A DNA stretch of 13,240 nt from Gloeopeniophorella convolvens. Taxonomy: Eukaryota; Basidiomycota; Agaricomycetes; Russulales. Positions 8,217-13,240 of the stretch are shown piece by piece. Numbering within the stretch: the first letter of the stretch is position 1; the number at the start of each line of letters is the position of its first letter. The position numbers and the translations under genes are program-made. The notes beneath the pieces were generated by a model that ran no database searches, was not told the origin of the DNA, and was given only the letters and a program-made list of their open reading frames with translations. The stretch is taken from positions 1 through 13,240 of the forward strand of contig WTXD01000293.1 in NCBI GenBank assembly GCA_022496205.1, given 5' to 3'.

Positions 8217-10694
8217 TCAGCCTGTCCCTACGGGGGCTGTAAGTATGGTCATCCGCTCGTTTGTAGATAAGACCGAGCGTATGGTGTACTGGGCCGAGAT
8301 CTCAGAGGTCGCCGTGTCTCTGCGGCTCAGCCTCATCTCGTGGTCGTCCGCAGGGTCGCTCACTGCCTCGGTGGGTGGGCTCGGTGCCCTAGGCGGCCTG
8401 CGCGACACCGCCCGCTCTCGTTCGACGACATCCAGCTCTCTGCGGAGGACGTCTTGTAGCCGGTTGTTCAGACGGAGCTCGCGCTGCGCGTTCGCTTCCT
8501 CCATCTGCACCATCTCGTGCTCCCTCCGCAGGAAGTCAGTTTCCTTGTGTCGCAGGTCTTCCTCCCGTTGTTCGGATGCATCCAATCGGCTTTGCAGCTC
8601 GTTTTCTTCGTGCCAGAGCTTCTGCTCCATGGCCGCGATATCCCTTCGCCCGCTCAGCGTCCGCTTCCCGCGCATCGAGCTCCTCGGTTCTGGAGATGAT
8701 ACCTCGCTCTCGGCCTTGCAGCTCGGCCTCCTTCTCGCGGAGCGCCTGTTCTTGCTGGTTCAGTGTGATGCTTCTGTCTTGCAAAGTCTTGCGGAGCTGT
8801 TTCATAGAAGCATCCAACCTCTTCACAGTGTCGTAAGACCGCATCATATCTTCTTGGAGCTTCTCCCTCTCCTTGATCATTGCATCCTCTTCCGACTGCA
8901 CAATGACGTCCCAGTCTTCCCCTCCTCCTCGGAGACCAGAATGATCGTTTTGTTGTTGCGTGCTATCCTGTTGATTATCGATAGCCGAGGTGGGCCTGCC
9001 GGATAGCCTATCCAGGCTGCGCTGAAGCATAGCGTCTATTCGGACCAGAGAACGCTTGTCGGATGTTCACCCAGGTGTAGAAAAAGGAGAGAACTCACCC
9101 AAATCAGAAACATGGGTATCGCTCTTGTCCCTCTGCTCAAGGTCTGCATCTTCGCGAGGTCCCTTTGAGGGTGCGGGATTCAAAGGATGCGCCTTGTTGA
9201 TGGGGTATTTGATCGACCCTACAAGTACTACATCAGAGGAAGGTCGATCCCAGAGCCCAAAGGTTACTCACTTGTATCGAGGATATGAACGAGACCCATG
9301 GTTACACCTTTCTCATCGTCAAGCGAGCTGCCACCCATTAGGAAAACCCGTCCCTTCTTAGCCGCCATACCATGGCCGAACCTCCTGCTGGGTACCGGCC
9401 CCATGTTCTGGAACATGAACCATCTCTGCGCTGCACATCATCAGCACAGGGGTACCGGCTCGATATCAAACACACCTGGTAGATTTAGCGCAGCTAGGTC
9501 CCCCAGATCGACCCCACCAGGCCCACGCCCGCCAAAAGTATACATAACATCACCAACGAGGCAGCCGCGTGCCCCTCGCGGGGCGACGGGATGAATCCGA
9601 TGCACTCCAGCTCCGTCCACTGTCGAGTACGGATGTCGAATGACCAGCTATCACTGTAATGGTACAGGCCGTCCGTGCCGCCGAATCTGCAAGCAGCACG
9701 TTCAGACTTCTGAGAGACGACACACACACACACACACACAGCACGCACAGTATGATACGGTCTCCATCCGTTATGCAAGTATGATAGGCACGACTGGCTG
9801 GTCGCACGCTGGTCTCGCACCGCTCCCAGGCAGGTATAGATCCCACTAATCCACGACCAGTTAGCTGCCGTTGCGACAGTCAGGCGTGCCGGCGTACGTG
9901 TGTTCAAGTCGAACATCCACAGGTCGTCAAGAAAGCGTCCATCGACACGCCCTCCGAAAACGACCAGATATGAGCCAACCGCAGACAGCGAGTGTCCGTA
10001 CGTCCAGAGGGAGTAGGGCTCTCGGGCGGGGCTCAACCTGTACCCATTCACGTCTCACTATGAGCGGAGTAGACCTTCAGCTCGGTTCACTGCTTCATGA
10101 GAATCAGGCACTCACCGAGGTTGAATAGGTAGAGTGACGCGTCCAGCCCACCCCTTCCCGTGAGGTCTGTACCTCCTCCCCAGACGGCGAACATACCGGC
10201 CGAGATAAACACGCTGGCGTGTTCGAAGCGTGAACCCGGGATGGCGCCCGTCGTGATCAGTGGCATGACCTTCATATCTTCCGTCGAGATGATGTAGATG
10301 TCATTGAGTGACTTTGCGTCCCGGATCCCACCAAACAGGATAAGTTTATCCGAGGAGTTTGGGATCGCCTCTAGAGAAAGCTTGTATCGTGGAAGAGGAT
10401 GTGCTACCGCGAGGCCAAGTTCTGGCGTGTTGGCTGACGGGTCAGCGCTCCGGAAAGCAAGCGACTGCTGGCTCCATGGGTATTTTGCGCCATTGGCCAG
10501 CGGCGTGCTATTATTTGTGATTGTGATAATGGGATGCAACGAGGTATGTAAGTAACGAAGGGCGCGGTATTAGCCTCACGGTACCACTATGACTCACTGG
10601 CCAGAGGACGACGACGCACTGGTCGCGTTTGGCGACGTATCCCCGTGGCGGCACTCCCCATGCTCTGATCGTTCTGTGGGAATCCGGGGATCAT
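8217..10694 (-). CDS. Kelch-propeller / coiled-coil protein, Tea1-like
   Basis: In fission yeast Tea1 rides microtubule tips and marks cell ends for polarised growth; a similar role is inferred here. Proposed exons on the minus strand: 10694-10598, 10507-10116, 10057-9898, 9845-9749, 9686-9476, 9430-9272, 9218-9099, 9054-8217, about 690 aa. After a Ser/Thr-rich start come six kelch-type blades recognisable by LILFGG, FAVWGGG, LVVFGGRVDG, FGGTDGLYHYSDSW, YTFGGRG and VFLMGG, with the typical RWFMFQNMGPVPSRRFGHG stretch in the last one and HILDTRSIKYP after it. The last exon encodes a heptad-rich coiled coil of roughly 200 aa followed by a Pro/Ser/Arg-rich tail. Four frame corrections are needed (10641-10644, 10028-10031, 9551, 8642-8644), and a fifth lies between 9030 and 9100, where the donor or acceptor is uncertain. 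The coil is much shorter than in Tea1. Confidence 0.82.
9721..9740 (+). repeat. (CA)10 microsatellite inside a kelch-gene intron
   Basis: Ten perfect CA units, flanked by similar sequence, lie within the 62-nt intron 9687-9748. On the transcribed sense they read as a GT run that starts only about 8 nt after the GTGCGT donor. Such runs vary in length between strains. Confidence 0.9.
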
Positions 10695-11375
10695 GACATA
10701 AGACTACTCAAAGGGATTGAGGCGGAGGGCACCTACACCGACGACTCGGACGGGACTTCTGACTGAAGGCGCCATCCAGTACTCTGGTAAAAGGCCTTGT
10801 TGCTTGGAGGGAAAATGCAAGGAAGCAACCCGGCAAGTGACTTGCACTAAAGCGCCACCTTAGGTGACAACAAAAATGGCGCCTTCTGTTCTGGGCTACT
10901 TACCCGGGGCCCAAGTCAGTAGTACTATGCATCAAAACTTGACATTGAGCGTTGCAGTGCGTTCCCCATACTTGCGTTGCAACGCTAGCAATGGGATATC
11001 AACGTGGCTATCTGGCGAATCTGTCACGATAACTTGTCGAAGTAGGCTAGTAGGTTGACCTAGGTGCAGCCTGGCAGTGCTCTGCGATTCTGCGTCAGGC
11101 CTTCGACCGGCTAGGTGAGATCGCATATTTGGATCGCCTGCGAACACCCTCCCACAACCTGGCAATTTCTCACGCACATCAAATGACAAGCCCATCTACC
11201 AGTGTATGCTACACTGCACTCCGGGAATGCGTATTCACCGATCCAGAATCCCGAACGGTCTTTAGCCTTATCATGGTAGCGACAATGCTCAAATACAGTT
11301 GAATTAACCTCTACAGGTATACCAAACAGAAGATCAGCACTCAAAACTGCCAACTGGTCTACGGGGCATTGCCCT
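10695..11375. other. Intergenic region between NF-X1-type and kelch genes
   Basis: About 680 bases without a supported gene. It should hold the 3' UTR of the NF-X1-type gene and the promoter of the kelch gene, both transcribed leftward. A palindromic MITE-like segment sits at 10765-10886, starting 71 bases upstream of the kelch start codon. Open frames at 10864-11058 (+) and 11111-11404 (-) show no family features; the latter overlaps the end of the NF-X1-type gene in another frame. Confidence 0.55.
10765..10886. repeat. Palindromic MITE-like segment
   Basis: The ends are an 11-bp perfect inverted repeat: GAAGGCGCCAT at 10765-10775 and ATGGCGCCTTC at 10876-10886. Inside are three smaller perfect inverted repeats: GTTGCTT/AAGCAAC (10799-10805 with 10823-10829), GCAAGT-G-ACTTGC (10833-10845) and CACCT-T-AGGTG (10856-10866). 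The total of 122 bp with nested palindromes resembles a small non-autonomous inverted-repeat element or a structured promoter segment. I see no clear target-site duplication. Confidence 0.4.
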
Positions 11376-13240
11376 CTACACGTCATCTTCCCATTATCGG
11401 GCACAGGCTCCTGGCTGGCCGCTGTGCCACGGGCTGGCTAGGCGGTCGCGCAGGCGTCGCCGTGCGCGACGCGGGCCTCGAGCCCGCGAGCGCCGCCCCC
11501 GGAGAGAGCCAGCCGGCGCTCGGGGCGGCCGCCCTGACGGGAGCAGGCGCCGGCGTCGGCGCCGCGACGACGGCAGTCCAGCCCCGGCCGGGCCGGGACG
11601 CCGGCGCGGGCGCGGTGCGCGCAGGCGCACGTAGGTCCGTGAGCCTGCCGAGGGGGCTGGGGAGCGCCTTCTGCGAGAGGAGTGGCGCCGGGATGCGCGT
11701 GTCGATGCGCCGGATGAGCTGGACGCTAACGTGCGGCTCTGGGTCGACCATTTGGGTGTCCATGCGGTAGACGGCGGCAAGCTGGCGGATGGTAAGCTGG
11801 GCATGGGGAGCGGTGTGTATTGTCTACTCACGTCGTGCACGAACTTGCGTTTGGCTGGGGGCATGTGCGGCAGGACTTGCACCTTCTTGTCGGACGTGAT
11901 AAAGCTGTTGCTAGGCGTGAGCAATGAGGCGGTCGTGCTGGGAGCGCGAACATACTCCGAGAACGTCTTCTCTACGAGCTCGATAAACTTGCCATTGAGC
12001 TTCGCGAACGAGATGAGGTCGTCCGAGTACATAACCTGACGATCTGTTCCTTGTGCGTCGGGGCTGATGCCGAGCGCCTCCGCCAGACGGGCGTTGCGCT
12101 TCGCGAGCGCACATTCGTTTGTACAGCGCGGCGCTTGAGACGCCTCGCGCCCTGCTGGGTTCGTGACGCTGCGACCGCACAGAACGGACTGTCGGATGCG
12201 CCCACACGCGCAGGTCACGGTGATGATCGCATCGCACGGTTCCGTCTCCGGACAGACAGAGGGCGCGTGACAGGGTGGGTGCAGGGTGCTGGGCAGGAAG
12301 ACTGGTCGAGGTCAATGAAAATGTAGGACGGGTATAGCAATTGTACTCACCAAAGCTTGCGCGGCTTTCCGCATGCCGCGGTGCAAGGCGGACACGCACC
12401 AGCATGACACACCTGCTCGCAAGGATGGAATCCGCAGGACAGGGGGCGCCCGCACGGCTTCCCGCAGGAGACCCTCTCTTGCGAGCAGCGGACATGCGAC
12501 CACCGTCTTGCCGCATGCACAGGCTTCTCGGTGAGAAGGACGCAGGAGGGCAGGGCGTTGGGTCTTCGTGCACGAATGCGACATCTTTGAATGGCCACAC
12601 TGGGGGTCGGGACGAGTGCATGGGTATGAGCACTTGATCTGGGTTCCGCAAGGTATAGGTGGCTCCAGCACCGTGCGTCCACAATGGCAAAACACTGTGG
12701 GAGGCGTGAGTGTTATGCGAGAACTGCGATCTCGCAACATACCTCCTCAAACGAGCTCTGATAACAGGGTGGACATGGTCCCTTGTGGTCACGCTCTTCA
12801 CAGCGGTGGTTGCCGCAGCTTAAGACTTTGTCGCAGATGATGTCGCACTGGTGCCAGCCCTCGATATCCGCGATATCCATTCCCAAGGAGCCACCTGCTA
12901 CCTTTTTTTTCTTGCCTTTTCCCGCGGCACTAGCGAGGCTCGCAAGGGGGCAGCACGGTCGCGTGCACTGGTGACGTCCGCATGCGCGCAGTGCACCACA
13001 TGGTTTGTTGCACAGGATCTCCGTAGACTCTGCGCCGGCTTGGGAAGCGAGGCAGGTCACGGTGCGTGTTGTTGAGCCACAGCGGCAAGGGCGCACGAGA
13101 GGGATGGCGCAGGGAGGGCAGGGCCCTGCATGGCAAGGGATAGTGCACAGATGCTCGCAGCCTTCCAGCGGCTTCCCACAGAGAGATGTGCATGTAGGGA
13201 CAGGATCGGTGCAGGCTGTGCGCACGAGTTTCGCACCGGA
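11376..13240 (-). CDS. NF-X1/FAP1-type zinc-finger protein with R3H domain (C-terminal part)
   Basis: Nuclear-factor-X1 family: yeast FAP1 binds the FKBP12 protein Fpr1, and animal NFX1 regulates transcription or RNA. The frame is open at the window end, so the N-terminus lies outside. Exons on the minus strand: 13240-12743, 12694-12351, 12301-11832, 11781-11376 (introns of 48, 49 and 50 nt). NF-X1-type Cys/His repeats are plain: CEHLCTIPCHAGPCPPC, CGRHQCTRPC, CGNHRCEERDHKGPCPPC, CGFHPCEQVCHAGACPPC. A pre-R3H region leads to MPPAKRKFVHD, interrupted by the last intron, then LAAVYRMD and MVDPEPHVSVQLIRR. RKFVH is the R-x3-H signature. An Ala/Pro/Arg-rich tail containing GWTAVV follows and ends with an acidic peptide close to PDNWEDDV. 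About ten single missing bases interrupt the frame, including one at the 12694/12742 junction. Confidence 0.9.

Noticed and set aside
8140..9006. 288-aa Ser/Arg-rich plus-strand open frame
   Set aside because: It is antisense to the coiled-coil exon of the kelch gene; its composition is what reversed Glu/Arg/Gln-rich codons give.
10864..11058. Short plus-strand frame containing MAPSV, matching the first codons (MAPSV) read on the minus strand from 10775
   Set aside because: The match comes from the inverted repeat ends at 10765-10775 and 10876-10886, not from two related genes.
11369..11770. Ala/Gly-rich plus-strand open frame
   Set aside because: It is a shadow of the Ala/Pro/Arg-rich tail of the NF-X1-type gene on the minus strand.

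Overview
The window looks like nuclear DNA from a filamentous basidiomycete, most likely an agaricomycete mushroom or wood-decay fungus. The evidence is a dense set of short introns (44-66 nt in almost every case) with GTGAGT/GTGCGT-type donors, CTAAC/CTGAC-type branch sites and YAG acceptors, together with the gene families present (Fcy-type NCS1 permease, Tea1-like kelch protein, NF-X1/FAP1-type zinc-finger protein). The lineage is an inference from style, not from a marker gene.

Layout. Positions 1-2395 hold no gene I can support; they contain an imperfect inverted pair of about 100-150 bp (484-632 and 2157-2256) and a GA-rich low-complexity tract. Positions 2396-5380 (+) hold an unrecognised protein of about 940 aa with five copies of a cysteine/histidine module, each followed by a basic stretch, plus a long Pro/Tyr-rich segment. 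Positions 5987-8115 (+) hold an intact 12-exon NCS1 purine-cytosine permease of 501 aa. Convergent to it, 8217-10694 (-) is a kelch-propeller/coiled-coil protein of the Tea1 polarity-factor type. Upstream of that gene is a MITE-like palindromic segment (10765-10886). From 11376 to the window end (-) lies the C-terminal part of an NF-X1/FAP1-type protein with its R3H domain. The genes are independent loci and do not form an obvious pathway or cluster.

A global oddity affects the reading. Three of the four genes need many one-base frame corrections, nearly all a missing base in a C, G, A or T run, while conserved residues and splice sites on both sides are preserved. The affected stretches are 2524-4207 and 8642-12742; the 4.4 kb between them, including all twelve permease exons, reads without a break. 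This looks far more like uncorrected homopolymer errors in patches of the assembly than like three pseudogenes. The most novel biology here is the five-module Cys/His protein.
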